Part shown: piece after piece, positions 45,393-57,404 of the stretch
How the letters are laid out: each line of letters begins with the position of its first letter
Position numbering within the stretch: position 1 is the first letter of the stretch
Source: Anthostomella pinea
Lineage: Eukaryota; Ascomycota; Sordariomycetes; Xylariales; Xylariaceae
NCBI GenBank assembly: GCA_963556695.1
Contig: CAUWAG010000020.1
Coordinates: forward strand, 5,766,001 to 5,830,000
DNA: 64,000 bases
Reading direction: 5' to 3'
Position numbers and translations under genes: made by a program
The notes under the pieces: generated by a model
The model's input: the letters and a program-made list of their open reading frames with translations, nothing else
What the model was told of the DNA's origin: nothing
Databases searched by the model: none

Positions 45393-46406
45393 TAGTGAGA
45401 GGGACACGGGGAAAGGGGGAAGTGGTCTGGAGGCTATGTGTTTGTCTGTCTGTCTGTGGCCGAGTGGGAAAGAGATATGGAGAGGGCATGGAGCAGAGTG
45501 GGAGATGTGGATAAAGAGGTAAAGACAAGTTGAGGGCGCGGCGCCGATGAGACGCTGTGGTTGGCGAGCAGCCTTCATGCACCATTGACGAGTCGATGTG
45601 TGCGGCCCAACTTATAAGTCAGGAGGGAGGCTCAAGCATCTTGGCATTTCCAGGCGGTGGCGTACGGCGTTCAAGAACAAAAGTGGCATAGGTATAAATC
45701 CGTTTTCTCGACCGCAAACTCATGCGGTAGATGGCTAATAACCATTTTCTGTTACGAGCTTACGAGCAAGCACTTTGCTACTCCGTTGGTGCGTATTATG
45801 CCTGCAAGAGCAGCAACGTGCCTTTAAGGGAAATATTGATACACACGAGCAGCCAAGTCGCATCTGATCCGTTGTCTGCATAAGGTATGTGTCTCCTGCA
45901 AGGCAGAGAGCCATGGACCAAATCCACTGTAAACAGACGTTTATTTGCTTCCAACGTCTATTTCGATCTTCAATAGATCCGAGACGATCACCTCCAATGT
46001 TCCGTCCCATATTCGCCATTAAAGATGATCAGACCAGCTGTGGTGGAAGACTTCTTGATACTTGGTCAGCAGTGACGTTGAAAGAACGAGTTGGGGTATG
46101 TACCCAAGGTTTCCAATTCCCCTTCCCCGAACACACGATTTCCGGAGGAGTGAGAATAGGTCGACTCCGGAGTGTTATGTCCTCTCCCCAGTACTTACAC
46201 GGCTGAACAATTCAACAGAGATGCGTCTGGGCACCAAGCCAGCTGGAGGATGTCCCTCCAGCCTTCGTGCTCTGATATTGCAGGTACTTAAGGGGAATGG
46301 CAAGGTCTGAAAGATACCTGCCTTCTCATAGCACTCCCAAATAGCCGGGGAACTAACGGCTTATGTTTGGTCAGTCGGGTAGCGACTGCGCCCCTTCGGG
46401 CAATAG
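45393..46406. other. Intergenic between convergent genes
   Basis: The 3' ends of AP-2 sigma (plus) and the CCHC protein (minus) face each other across 1.0 kb. No additional gene is recognised. Confidence 0.4.
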
Positions 46407-48471
46407 CTACGGCACACGAGACTCTCTCATCAACTGGGAAGTAGTCTTTCGGTTGGCTCGATGGTTGACGATAGCGTTCTCCCGATACTTGAAGAGAGAG
46501 ACAACGACGGGTCCAAATTGAGGTTCCCGGACCAGTCTCAGCAGGGTTCCGTCAGGCTTTTGGACGATCGCCGGATCAGGCTGTGGAACAAGGTCAGAAT
46601 CGCTGTCCTCGGTGCCAGAATCGTCGACATTCACCTGACCTTCAGAGACAAGCATCTCATCATCCCCTTCAATAATCTTTAGAGCGGCACTTTGCTCGCC
46701 TCCCTCGGCCACTGCGCAGGCAGACATGATTTCCGCTGCCAGTTCCTCGAGGAAAGCGTCCGCGGCTCGTCTAGCTTTCTCGATGTCATCCGGTGTATTC
46801 TCTATCAGCACGGCCGCATCTTCCATGATTTTATCCCTATGGCTTGGGCTGTGCTGAGCATGCTCCGGGGAGTACTTCAGCTGGGAAGAGCGGCTTGATC
46901 CATCGGAGCCCATGAATACGTTGAAATCATCGTCATATGCCAATCTACCCTCTTGGTCATCGCCTTTTACTCTGTCGGGATCTCTCCGCGAACGCTCGTT
47001 TCTGCGGGGAGACTCTGCTCGGGTCCGACGGTCGCGAGGAGTAGGAGAATCGTCTCGTGGTCGGTAATAATCAGGACTATAGGGTCGAGGGGATCTGCGC
47101 CCCCAGTCCTGATCTGTCCGTCGCGTGAGCCCTGCACGTGCCGTGTAGGGCGAGACATCCGGATCATCTGGAATTTGTCGTCTCTGTCTGTATGGAACAT
47201 CGTACCGACCTTGGAGGCTGGAACCCGGTCTATAGTTGTCAGATACATCACGTCGGCGACTGACTGGGCTGCGGGAGCGGGAGCTGGGTTGTCGTCGCCC
47301 GAGCACACTGGGTGATCGCCGGTCTCGATAATGGCGATCGAGGCTTTGTGTGTGTGTTTGGGCTCGAGCTGAAAACCGTTTACGCTGTTGCGTCAAGGAC
47401 TCGCTATTCTCGTTTCGAGGACACAAGGTTATGAAATGGTCACCCTCTCTGTTGCATATCTTGCAGAAATAACCAGCTCCAGGAGACACGTCAAATCTCG
47501 GATCTAGGTTTGTCGGACATATTTGAAGATAATGCCCTGTATTCGAAATCAGCGATTGCTCTTGCAAGATACGGCAGGGTCATCTTGCCTGGCTGTTTGC
47601 AGCGATTGCAAAGATAGTGGCTGGGAGGCTGCGAGCCGGGATAAGATGGCCGGCCTTGGTGATGCTCTCGAAGGGAGGAAGATCCTCTACTGCGCTCGTG
47701 GTACTTGGTCATGGTCTCAGGCGATGAGTGCAGCAAGATTGTTTCGCGGGTGACGATTACCTCATCCTGGTCTGAGTCCTTGGAAGCAGCGATATCAACA
47801 CGCTGATGGTGGTTGAGGTTGGCAGCTAGGGGTTCGGTCAACGCTTCGTGTTCATCATCATCATCGTCCGCAATCTCAATGACATCTTGTTTGTTCGCGA
47901 TGCCTTTAGCCCTTTTTGTTCCAAGGGGGATCTTGTTGGAACCCGTCTTCCGTTGCCCCAAGCTGAACCTATGGCTTTCAGACCCATTGTTGTCAGTTTC
48001 GGCTGCACGCTTGGAACCAGCTTTCTGGCGTGACATTCCGATGCGCCACTTCTTCTGGGATCCACCTGGGGATGTCATTGAAGGCGTCGTGGCCTCCAAT
48101 TCGGGAATCCCTTTAGCTTTCTTCAAAAGTTTGTTCATATCAATCTGGGCCATGAGGTAGCGGCGACGGTTTGGGGCATCTGTATCTTGCCATTCTTGGA
48201 AGATTCGATTGGTCTCTTCTTCAGAAGACGAAGCAGTTCCCATGTCTTTGCGCAGCAGTAGGCCAACGAAATCAGGTAGCAGAGATTCTTGCTGCGTAAC
48301 AACGTCTGCCTTGATCTGCTCCCGAAGCCAACCCATCAATACTCTCAGTGGCGAATACTGGGATATCTGAGTTCGCTTGGCATCTTGGACCTTGTCCTCC
48401 AAGTCCCCCAGGGTCAGCATCTCTAGACTTGGGACGCCAGGCGGCCCGTCTAGATCAACGCTGACGCTCAT
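46407..48471 (-). CDS. CCHC zinc-knuckle, Arg/Ser-rich protein
   Basis: Two exons (47589-48471 and 46407-47536) encode 670 residues. The 52-nt intron has a GC donor (CAG|GCAAGA) and an ACAG acceptor; no GT donor nearby would join the frames. The splice lies inside the first knuckle: residues 288-301 give CNRCKQPG|HYLQIC (CX2CX4HX4C), followed by PTNLDPRFD as in Mpe1/RBBP6-type knuckles. A second, looser knuckle, CKICNREGDHFITLC, is at 319-333. The N-terminal 120 residues are helical (LRVLMGWLREQIKAD). The middle is acidic (EIADDDDDEHEA). After the knuckles comes an Arg/Ser/Asp-rich stretch (RQPSSRSRSPVSRRRD). There is no DWNN or RING domain, so it is not Mpe1 itself. An RNA-related nuclear role is likely but inferred; the exact function is unknown. 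Confidence 0.82.
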
Positions 48472-49688
48472 GATGAAATCGAAGAGAGATCAGGCAGACA
48501 AATAGGAAGTCCGGAGGCGCTGAAGATATAATCGGGTTCGTTGGCCGCACGGCACGATAATTTGACCACGAAAATGTGGACGTCGGGGGTGATCTCGCGA
48601 TGATGACCGCTGTGGTTGTTTGACCGCCAGGGTTGGCACGAAGTAGGCTAACCTCGATGCAACCGACAAGGAGGCCACCGACGTACCAGATTGGCACACT
48701 GCAGGAGTCAATGACGGAAAACGGGGAAATATGGACCAAATAATATCCAGATTCGCATGCCACGATGGCATCATCTGGTGATGACGCAAAGTGCAGGAAG
48801 AAAGAGGAATGGCTGCTCGAGCAGTTCCAATGGATGTTGTACCTGAAACGGCCACACCGAAAGACCGCGAGGTGTAGAACGTTGGATTGTGCAGTAATCG
48901 AGGTCGGATCAACCGCAGCTTGGAACTGCCATACCACTTCTTGATTTAATTCACAACCCAGTCGTGCGCAGGGGCTTGAAGAAACGGATCAGTGGCGGCA
49001 GGACGGATCTGAGGTGTGAATTTGTGAGAGTGTGAAGATGCGAAGAGGCGGAAAGGCAAAGGTGTCGGTGGGCAGGTGGAGGTAAACACTGCGAGGAAAG
49101 GGCGAGGAGGGTAGCTGCCCGAGGAAGGAACTGCCCGTCTGCTACCAATGTACATGTACCTCTTGCATGCTCCCCCCAAATTCGTGTCTTTACTGGAAGC
49201 CCTGCCCCTAAATATTTCCGTAGACCACACTGTGGGATCACGAAATCGTCAATGAACACGCAGTAGTCCGGTATCTATTTTACGTTAGCCGTAAAGAGAC
49301 GTTTGTTGTCTCCCAGCAATACGATGGCAGATGTGCATGAGCTGGCTGCGGACTGGCCGGAGGGTGCAGATCGAGCTCCTTGACACTTCAACATACTGCG
49401 AGGTGCACGATTGACTGTCTCTTTTCGTGTGCGAGTAACCGCGGGTTTACAAACGCAGAGCAGGGAGAAGGGAAAAGTCGATTAGAAAACTACCGGTCAC
49501 TATATGGTTTATAACAGCCAAGACTTCTCATCATCGATATGAATGTCGACACAGTAAGTAAGGCGTGGCATGATTATACTTGAAAGGATGCATTCACAGG
49601 CCTAGTTTCTAGTAGCCACAAAGCCATCAGCCATACGTATAAACGCCATTGGGAAGCCTGATAACCCCAAGCAGCTCCATTGGTCGGA
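48472..49688. other. Intergenic, promoter of CCHC gene and 3' flank of IST1
   Basis: Both neighbours are on the minus strand. No recognisable coding family is seen; two overlapping minus-strand frames of 140-160 codons at 48455-48937 lack motifs. Confidence 0.4.
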
Positions 49689-50722
49689 TCACCGCTTCAA
49701 CGCAGCAAACCGGGCTGCTAATTCATTGAGATCTGGTAAACCGTCCCCGGTTCCACTACCCTTCCTCTCTTCAGCCTTCTTCGCAATGCCCGAGTCGAGC
49801 ATTTTCTTATTAGGCTTCAACTCGGTCGAGTTCAGTGTGACCTTCGGACGAGGCTTCTCCGTTGACGGACTGGGCAGATTCACGTGCAGGGGGCTATTTG
49901 GCCCAAGAGACCGCGGCGGCGTGGCACGACTCAAGTCTTCCCTCTCCTTGGCCGCCTTACTATCGGCTGGCAAGGCAGCCCCTGAGTCATTCTGTCTTTG
50001 ACCGCCGCTTGGATCCTCATCACCATCATCGTTGTCGTTGCTACCAGCACCGACGTCATCGTCCACATTGTCCACATACTGGGGCGGCTCCCCCAGATCT
50101 TGGGACCTCTTGGGCCATTCGACACCGTACGCTTTTGCAATCACCTCAAGATAGCCTTGAACCAGCTCGTCTGTAGGCGGGGTGACGCTCAGTTTCTTGA
50201 CAACCTTTTCGGAGACGTGGCCGCCCGAGTTCTCCATGGCAGACAGCACGAACTCCTTGCCGTACTTCTCGGCGAACAGAGCCCGAACCTGCTGCAGCTC
50301 CTTGATCTCGGTTTTTGGCGCAGCGTATATGATGCTCTTGACGGCTTCCTCCAAGCCTGGATCGCATGTTGGGCTGTCCAGCAATCCGGCTCGGGCCAGG
50401 AGGAGTTCGCAGTACAGCTCGAGGATCTCGTGGAGCTCGGTGGTGATGTCGGATCGGATGATGTTCTCGGTTTTTATCTTGGCGGAGTCGATCTTGCCGG
50501 CTTCCAGAAGCTGAGCCATTGCCCTTCTCTGGGTCTTCCCCATGGCCTCATCGCGACTCTGTACCATCCGTAGTCGTGCAATCGACAGCTTCAGCTGAAC
50601 CTTGAGTCTTGCCTGGTGGGTAGAGGGCCCGGTTAGCGAGCTGCCAGTGCGGGATATGCCAATGGACAATCTGGGAGCAGTCAGGCGGATTGACTTACGA
50701 CAAGGGTCGCCGAGGGAGGCAT
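49689..50722 (-). CDS. IST1: IST1-like ESCRT-III regulator
   Basis: Two exons: a 24-nt first exon (50699-50722, MPPSATLV) and 49689-50612, joined over an 86-nt intron (GTAAGT/CACCAG), giving 315 residues. The N-terminal ESCRT-III-like domain is typical of IST1: ARLKVQLKLSIARLRMVQ, AMGKTQRRAMAQLLEAGKIDSAKIKTENII, LHEILELYCELLLARAGLL, LQQVRALFAEKYGKEF and VSEKVVKKLSVTPPTDELVQGYLEVIAKAYGVEW. A disordered acidic linker follows. The last residues, DLNELAARFAALKR, fit the MIM1 consensus that binds the MIT domain of Vps4 (acidic residue, LxxRLxxLK/R). The product acts at multivesicular bodies and in membrane scission. The open frame continues upstream through the intron, so an unspliced model would give a wrong, longer N-terminus. 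Confidence 0.93.
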
Positions 50723-51547
50723 TTTGAAGACGAAAGGGGCCCAATGTGGGTTACTACTTAGGTAGTAGGTGACCACGCGAGTGCGCGAATGTGGGAGGAG
50801 GACGTTCGGTTCGTGAGGCGGCCCCTAGCTAGACTAGCAGTGATGTTGTCATTTCCCCGACACCCCGCCGACCCCGCCGCCATTGGACGTGCCACACGTG
50901 GGGTTAATGCGCTCGTCGTGTGATTGGACAGCATGGAAGCACAAGTTCCCAGTACTTCATTCGCCGAATCGATGCGTGCCTGAAACTGACGGTTGTCTCG
51001 CTTATTGTTTGTATTTTGTCATGATGTTGGTTGAGAATGTCCTTGGTTGCTTTGCGCTGAACCTGACATGGATGTGGATTTTGATGAACTGGGGGGTTGA
51101 CGAGGGAATCATTTTTGACGCTAATAATAGCGTCGTGTACCCACAAATAGTCACTCCGCGGTGACACGGTCGGATCTAGATCTGCAAGACATATATACCT
51201 GTAAAGGCGGTGACTCCGTGGACTACATGTACCTGCATGTACCATCTCCAGCAACAACCACCTGCACCCCTATTGACTGAGCTGCATGCCCCAATTACCG
51301 CGTGGGAAGTATACTTTCGTGTTCCAACTGGCTTTTGATGAGGCAGCACGTGCATCGTAACTACCTCATTTCTCAGATTTTGTTTGTGTTTTGGACATTG
51401 AGGCGTCCCTTCCGATTGATATATCGCCGGCCTCGGGTGGTCTTTCTACAGCTGGCTCACACGACGGCCAAACTCGTCTACTATGACCATGACTCGACTA
51501 GAACATCGCTCACGGTTGGATATCATCTTGACGGGACCGCTACAGTC
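50723..51547. other. Divergent promoter region between IST1 and the FUSC-domain gene
   Basis: About 0.8 kb between oppositely directed genes. The frame of the downstream gene is open back to 51302 with an alternative ATG, so the start of that gene could lie inside this interval. No other gene is seen. Confidence 0.4.
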
Positions 51548-54500
51548 ATGGGTGTCACGCGACTGAAGAAGAAGCTTCAGCGCAATGGTCAACAATGGCT
51601 CACCGACATGTGTCTGAAGCTGAAGAGAAACCATCTCTGGCAGCGAATGCTCAAGAATACCATATGCACGACTATCACACTCATTCTCGGCATCATCCCA
51701 GCTGTCGTAGCTGTCTATGGCCGTGCGACGTACCTGGGGCCCATGGCGTCCGTCTTTGGCCATCCAGGGCAACGCTTTGGCCAGATGACTGAAGTGCTCT
51801 TCCTCATCACGCTCGGCACCTTCGTGGGTATGGGTTGGGGCCTCCTGGGGCTGCACCTTTCCAGCCTCGTCTACGACACCAATGTGGAGGCAGCTTGGGC
51901 AATACGAGCTGTCTTTTTCACACTGGCTCTGCTACTCCATGGCGTCCTTCGTTCGTCGACTCCCAGGCTGTTCATGTTTGTCTTTTGGTTCCTGCTTGTC
52001 AACCTGACCATCCTCACTAGCAAAGCGACGTCGATCTCGACTGCCTTGGTGACACAGATAATTTATCCAATCCTGACAGCAATTATGGTCATCATTCTGG
52101 TGAACGTCACCATCTTCCCGGAATTCTCGAGCGCTTTCCTGGGCACATCTACGATCGAAACGTTAGCCGAAACGATGTCTTGTTTCCAGGAAGCTGGTGA
52201 TTGGTTCATGTCCAATACCAAGGAGCTTTCCGGTGAGGCAACCGAAGAGACGCTGTCAACGCAATTACGCACCAGGCTTGTGGCTTTGACTGACCAAAAG
52301 ACAAAGTTGAGGACCAAGCTTGGGAGTTCCAAGGCAGTCCAAGCTGAATGCAACTTCGAGCTGGTGTTTGCAGTTCTGCCACCTCGGTCCCTGAAGCCTA
52401 TCAGTATGACTTTGATGTCTCGTCTCGTGCAAGTCACCATCTGCCTCATCAATGCTTGCGAGTCAAAATACGCACTCGCAGGATACGGCCATGACGAAGA
52501 TCGGCTAGAGGAAACCAAAGACAAAGACGCGGACAGCGACGACTCCGACACTGATTCTGGTTCTGGTTCAAGCAGCGAGTCCTCGGAGGAAAGTGACGAT
52601 GCAGAATCACAGCATGGGAGTAAGCATCCCCGGAAGTCTAGACATCGGCGAAATCTGGAATTGGTCAAGCCGGTCCGTGAGATCGCATCTGGCGACATTG
52701 ATCTCCTGGAACATATCATGTCCCAGGTCAGAGTACCAGCGAAAGTATTACTGGTCCAGATCCAAGACGCCGTGCATGTCGTTACGTCTTCATTGGCGTA
52801 CTGCTACGACGTACATACTCTCCCATCTGGCTCACCGACCCCTGATGGAATCATCCTAGAGGAGATTGACCTCCGGGTGAATATCTTTACCAATGCATTA
52901 TCACAATTTGACCTGGACTCTGCAATAGCACTGGAAAATGCTGCTGCCATGGCGTATGGAAAAGACTCACAGGTATGACTTGCTCAATATTTGATTTCTT
53001 GATACCAGGCAGAGTAGTGCAGTTATCTGCAACTGCTCATTCATCAGCAACTGCACACTCCCACATGAGTCCTTGTTGTATAGCTGACACGTCCACAGGG
53101 AGATATAACGCCTAGGATGGAAACACACCTAGTTTCGTCTTTCCTCATTAGCTTTCGTCAAGCCGCTTCCCAGGTCATGGATATGCTGAAGGAGTCCAGA
53201 ACTTTGGTAGAAAGAAGACAAGCAAGGCACAACCACCGACGGCTATATTGGCCACAAATCAGTTGGAAGAAATGGCTCACCACAGGAGGTGAACGTGACG
53301 GGATGGCTCTACCAGAGAATGCCAGGAAGGAAGCACGGGCTGGCCACGGGTTGAGAGAAGACAAGAGAGGAAAGGATGACGACGAAGCGAACAACAGCAG
53401 TGAGACACTCGTGAGAGAGAAGACTGATGAAGAAACCGGAGCAGCTGTCACGAGACAGCCGACATACCCCGAAAAAGGCAAGATACCGCGTCGCAAGGGA
53501 CCGCAAAAGCCCAATGTCACTAACGTCACGTGGCTGCGTGGTTTGGCTGCTGATGCTTTTGAACTCTTTGCTGACTCGGACGACCTGGCTTTTGCCCTGA
53601 AGATGTGTGTTGCTGCATTCATCGTCACATGGCCCGCATTTGTACCGTCTCTCAATGCATGGTACGGATCTATCCGAGGGTCGTGGGCATCCCTTCAGCT
53701 GATCCTCGTTTTCGAGGTCTCGGTGGGAACATCGTTCCAGGGGTTCTTCCTCAGAGCTTTCGGTGTCGTGTTTGGTTGCACAGTAGGTTTCGTCGCTTAT
53801 GAGATTGGCCATGGGAATCGAGTTGCATTGGTCATCATCTTGGTCCTCGGCATCATCCCATCGACGTACTTTCACCTAGGTACACCCTACGTCAAGACAG
53901 GCATTATCTCGATTACGTCCATGTCTGTCGTTGGCCTTGGTAAGCATCACTCCTTCATCAGTGTCGAGTTCTGGGCAGCTCATCTGGCAATAGCAACGGT
54001 TGTCACAACTAACAATGATGAGGCATGGGAGATCTACGTGAAACGCCTTGTGTGTTTCTTAGTCGGCGGTGCTGTAGCCCTCGTGATTGAGATGACGCTA
54101 TTCCCCGTACGTGCGAGAGACATGCTGGTTGAATCGTTAGCTTCCAGTATCCAGCAAATCTCAAACATGGAAGCGTCCGTTGCTGCCGGAGTCGATTCGC
54201 CGAAGAACATCAACTTCAAGTCACAAGCTCTTAACCAGAGCTTCACCCGCGCCAAGGGAAAGGCTGAACAAGCGCTCTCTGCAGCTCGAACCTTTTTGCC
54301 GTTTACCCTGACTGAACCGCGGCTCAAGGGTAGTTTCAAAGGGCAAGCACTTATGGCATGTATAAAAACATCCCTATTCTAGGCCCCATGTCCCCGGTTC
54401 TGGAATGCACGTGAACCTTCTGCTAACTTCTCGGCAGTAAGTCATTCTGCTGGGCGATTCTAGAAACACAGGGTACGTTAACTAACTAGGGACATTTTCA

Positions 54501-55442
54501 TACACTAGATACAGCGAGATGATTTACGTGCTGTTCCAGATCATCGACCGCATGGACAACATGCTGCACGCCCGCAAAGCCTATGGCAGCAGCGTGCTCG
54601 AAGAGATGCACCATGCCGTTCTGCCATATCGTCGGAATGTAGCAGCCAGCATCACACTCACCCTCTTCGCCGTTCACGAAGCCCTCACCACCCGGCTGCC
54701 ACTCCCGCAGTTCCTGCCATCCAGCCGCGTAGCCCAACTCCGCTACGTCAGCCGAGTGCGCGAACTCCTCGTCGAACAAGCTGCAGCATCCGCCCTCCAG
54801 AGCGGCGTCCAGACCCCGGCCACGACCGGCTCGCGCCATGGCTCCATCCCGCTCCAAGGCCATGCCCTTAAGTCGATGACGCGCCAGAACTTCCTCGCGT
54901 GGAACGCCGCGTCCGCCGGCACCATGGAGATCATCGAGTACCTCGAGGAGCTTGTCGACCTCGCCAAGCTCCTCGTCGGCGTCAACGCCTTCCGCACTGG
55001 AATGCTGGAGCGGCCGAAGTTTCATGAGTACGCCGCCAAGATCAGGGCCCGGCAGACGGCGCTAGCTGCCGCTACGGCGGCGGAGACGGAGCAGCCGGTC
55101 GAGAAGGTCAGGAGCAAGGCCAGCGGCTCCGGTCGTAAGCGGCGCGGCTTCTCGTTCGGGAGGCGGCCGTCTGTGGGCGCTACCGGTATCGGCAGCGAAG
55201 GCGTGCTGGGCGGCACTCTGCGTCGGCGTCAGACGGCGGGTGCGAGGACCGGCGACGCCGCTATGGATAGCGGGGACGACGGGGAGAGGGAGGACGCGGT
55301 CGTGGATGACTTGCCTATGAGCCTCCAGCGCGTCATGTCGAGGCGGATTGAGGGCCGGGAGCTCGAGAGGCTGGGTAGGCGCCATACTGAGGACCCGAAG
55401 GGGAAGCGGGCTCTTCGAGGTGCGAGGACTTGGATGGGGTAG
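51548..55442 (+). CDS. FUSC/ArAE-type membrane transporter, last intron donor apparently lost
   Basis: Large multi-pass membrane protein of the fungal putative ER transporter/aromatic-acid exporter group. Exon 1 (51548-52972) has a lysine-rich start, about five membrane segments (residues 38-58, 81-105, 115-135, 140-157, 167-187), a cytosolic region and an acidic Ser/Asp stretch. Intron 1 (52973-53098, GTATGA/CCACAG) is clear. Exon 2 (53099 to about 54354) holds the second membrane domain (FALKMCVAAFIVTWP to MTLFPVRARDML). Exon 3 (54509-55442) resumes with YSEMIYVLFQIIDRMDNML, and its acceptor ACTAG is preceded by a good TTAACTAAC branch site. Family continuity needs exon 2 to stop after the bases CTTAT at 54354, but the next bases are GGCATG, not GT. 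With that junction the protein would be 1204 residues; without it, it ends at a TAG at 54380-54382. An earlier in-frame ATG at 51302 is possible but its peptide looks unlike the family. Confidence 0.78.
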
Positions 55443-55604
55443 GCGTCGTGGTGCATTGTATTTGGATGATCCTGAGGGGGGCTGATGCTGGTTTAGAGGT
55501 GCATTGCGGGGTGGTTTTGCTTTGTATTGTTCGCATTATGGTGTTAAGCATTTACCTGGTTGGGTGGCTCCGTCTGCTGGGTGTTACATTTCAGGGTCGC
55601 AGAC

Positions 55605-55892
55605 CCAGGAATCAACCAAAGCGACCTTATGCATAAGACCGTATATAGCCTTTAAAAACGAGCTTAATACATCAATTATTGATATATGTGAGCTTCCCTG
55701 GTGGATTCTGACTCAATTTTGGATATAAACCGATTGGTTTACCGCTTTGTTAATAGTGGTAGGCGTCTTTTGAAGTCCAAGTAGTGGGTGGCAGATTGGG
55801 GTCTGGCAACGGTGTTCGTACAACAGCGACAGCATCCAGCTTTAAAATGACACTTTCTGGGTCGAAAGGAACAAGGCCAGTGGTGTTGAATG
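55605..55892 (-). mobile_element. Fot1 transposase fragment
   Basis: About 285 bp matching 32769-33049 of the Fot1 element, with transition differences. On the minus strand it reads TTGLVPFDPESVILKLDAVAV. No terminal repeats are present; it is a broken relic just after the FUSC gene. Confidence 0.88.
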
Positions 55893-56107
55893 GGAGCCGG
55901 AGAATAGACACCGGAAGATCTCTAGTGGGGCAGAGACGCACAGGTATCTGGGCCACCAAGAAGACAGATGATCAATCTCTGCACGCAGAAGAAGAACACA
56001 ATCAATAGAATCAATCAACATCTGTGTATTCAACAATCAAGAGTCTCATTGAATCTACGCAACCGGCATCCATATTTTGAATACACGAATGGTACAACTA
56101 TTTCAAG

Positions 56108-56516
56108 ATGAATATCACAGTTCCAACCCAGAACGCAACTGTGTACTATTGGTCTCAAAAGGACTTCGTCAGCTGGGGACTCCAATTCTAAAAAAGGGCG
56201 GAAGCACTCGGCGTCTGGCAACATATCGAGCCAGGGGTAACTACTCCATGGCCAACAGCACCAATGCCTCCGGATATCCTATCAGAAGAGTATTCAAAAA
56301 AGCCTACCAGAACCACTCAAACAGCAGTGGAGGAGGGACGAGTCCTTACTTCACGCCTTATAACAGAAGCAGCAGCTGACTTCAAGATGAACATTGCCCT
56401 ATTCGAGCACGAAGACAAGATCTATCAGCGAACCAAGGCCTCCATATCCGAACTCACCAAGTGGACTCTCAAAACCGTTGATCCTATCATACAGGAGACC
56501 AAACTACTCCCCGAAC
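56108..56516 (+). pseudogene. Ty1/copia gag fragment
   Basis: One frame reads MNITVPTQNATVYYWSQKDF, then WGLQF, a TAA near 56189, KRAEALGVWQHIEP, and PPDILSEEYSKKPTRTTQTA to DPIIQETKLLPEL. The WQKDF...W...R pattern and the helical body are like copia gag polyproteins. It is cut at 56517 by a reversed copia LTR. Only about 140 codons remain. Confidence 0.65.
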
Positions 56517-57253
56517 TGTCAGATTTGAGCCAATTGTCAGAGTGAAGTGTGTGTGTGTATTCTCTCTGTCAAGAGTGTCCTTGTGCGACTGTGGCAGTTT
56601 TGTGCCAGAGGGGGCTGAATCGGGACGGAACAACTAGGTTCTGTGGCGGTGTACAACTGTATCCACCTGGTTGATCAGGTCACGTGTAGATTAGATAAGG
56701 ATCGGGACCACCATATGTGCTGCAGCCATTCGGCTGCCACACACCTGGCTTCCCTTTCCTTCCTCACCTTGTTATTTTCGGAATACAACACCATATTCCC
56801 ACACAACGCCGCAGGCATTGTGACAGGTTCCGTTGTCTACCTGTCAAGGTGCTTTCTAGGCGTACCTTTAATCCAACATACCCTCTTAGCCAGGCAGGCA
56901 ACGGCTCTGGCTGAACTAGTCTATGGAATAAATTACTTCAGAGTCTTGACTAAGAATCTCTTCTCTCTTCTTAATGGCTCCCTCTTGTGACCTTAAATCA
57001 ACCTGTCTCGCCTGAATGTCCACCAATCCCAACTGATCCAGAAATCCTGCCCACTGTTAAGCCGGCAAGGCTTTGGTCAATCCATCCGCTTTTATCTGTG
57101 CTGATGGTGTGTACTTGATGCTAATAATTCCTCGTTCCACTTCTTGTCGAAGCTAATGGTTGTGTATATCCACATGTCGCAACTTAGTTTTTAAGAGGGC
57201 AATTTCAGAGTTTACCAGCTTGATTGTCTGCATATTGTCGCATTCCACAGAAT
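56517..57253 (-). mobile_element. Ty1/copia 3' end (RNase H end, polypurine tract, 173-bp LTR)
   Basis: Read on the minus strand: the C-terminal copia RNase H (ECDNMQTIKLVNSEIALL, TKLRHVDIHNH, EVERGIISIKYTPSAQ, KADGLTKALPA) with two stops consistent with G to A and C to T, a purine tract AAGAGGG, then the same LTR as at 41138-41310 starting TGTTGG and ending CTGACA. The LTR spans 56517-56878 because a 184-bp solo LTR plus a 5-bp duplication interrupts it; without these it is exactly 173 bp. The upstream part of the element is missing where LINE copy 2 begins. Confidence 0.85.
56642..56825. mobile_element. Nested solo LTR (184 bp)
   Basis: Starts TGTGGCGGTGTAC, ends GCATTGTGACA, and is flanked by GGTTC on both sides (56637-56641 and 56826-56830). 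It interrupts the 173-bp copia LTR, whose two halves join perfectly when one GGTTC copy and the insert are removed. Confidence 0.9.
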
Positions 57254-57404
57254 ACACACACACACACACACTCTTACCAAAAACAACTATTTTTCTTGGC
57301 GCCCCGCTGTTAGGGCGCAACCTCTATATCTGCACTAAAACAGGCATTTATTTCAGTACCTGACTATCCTTGCCAAGGCGCAGAAAATTTTTCTCACAAG
57401 CTGG

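Noticed and set aside
51302..51547. Upstream in-frame extension of the FUSC-type gene starting at an earlier ATG
   Set aside because: The extra 82 residues look unlike the family N-terminus; the ATG at 51548 leads directly into the lysine-rich start. Not fully excluded.
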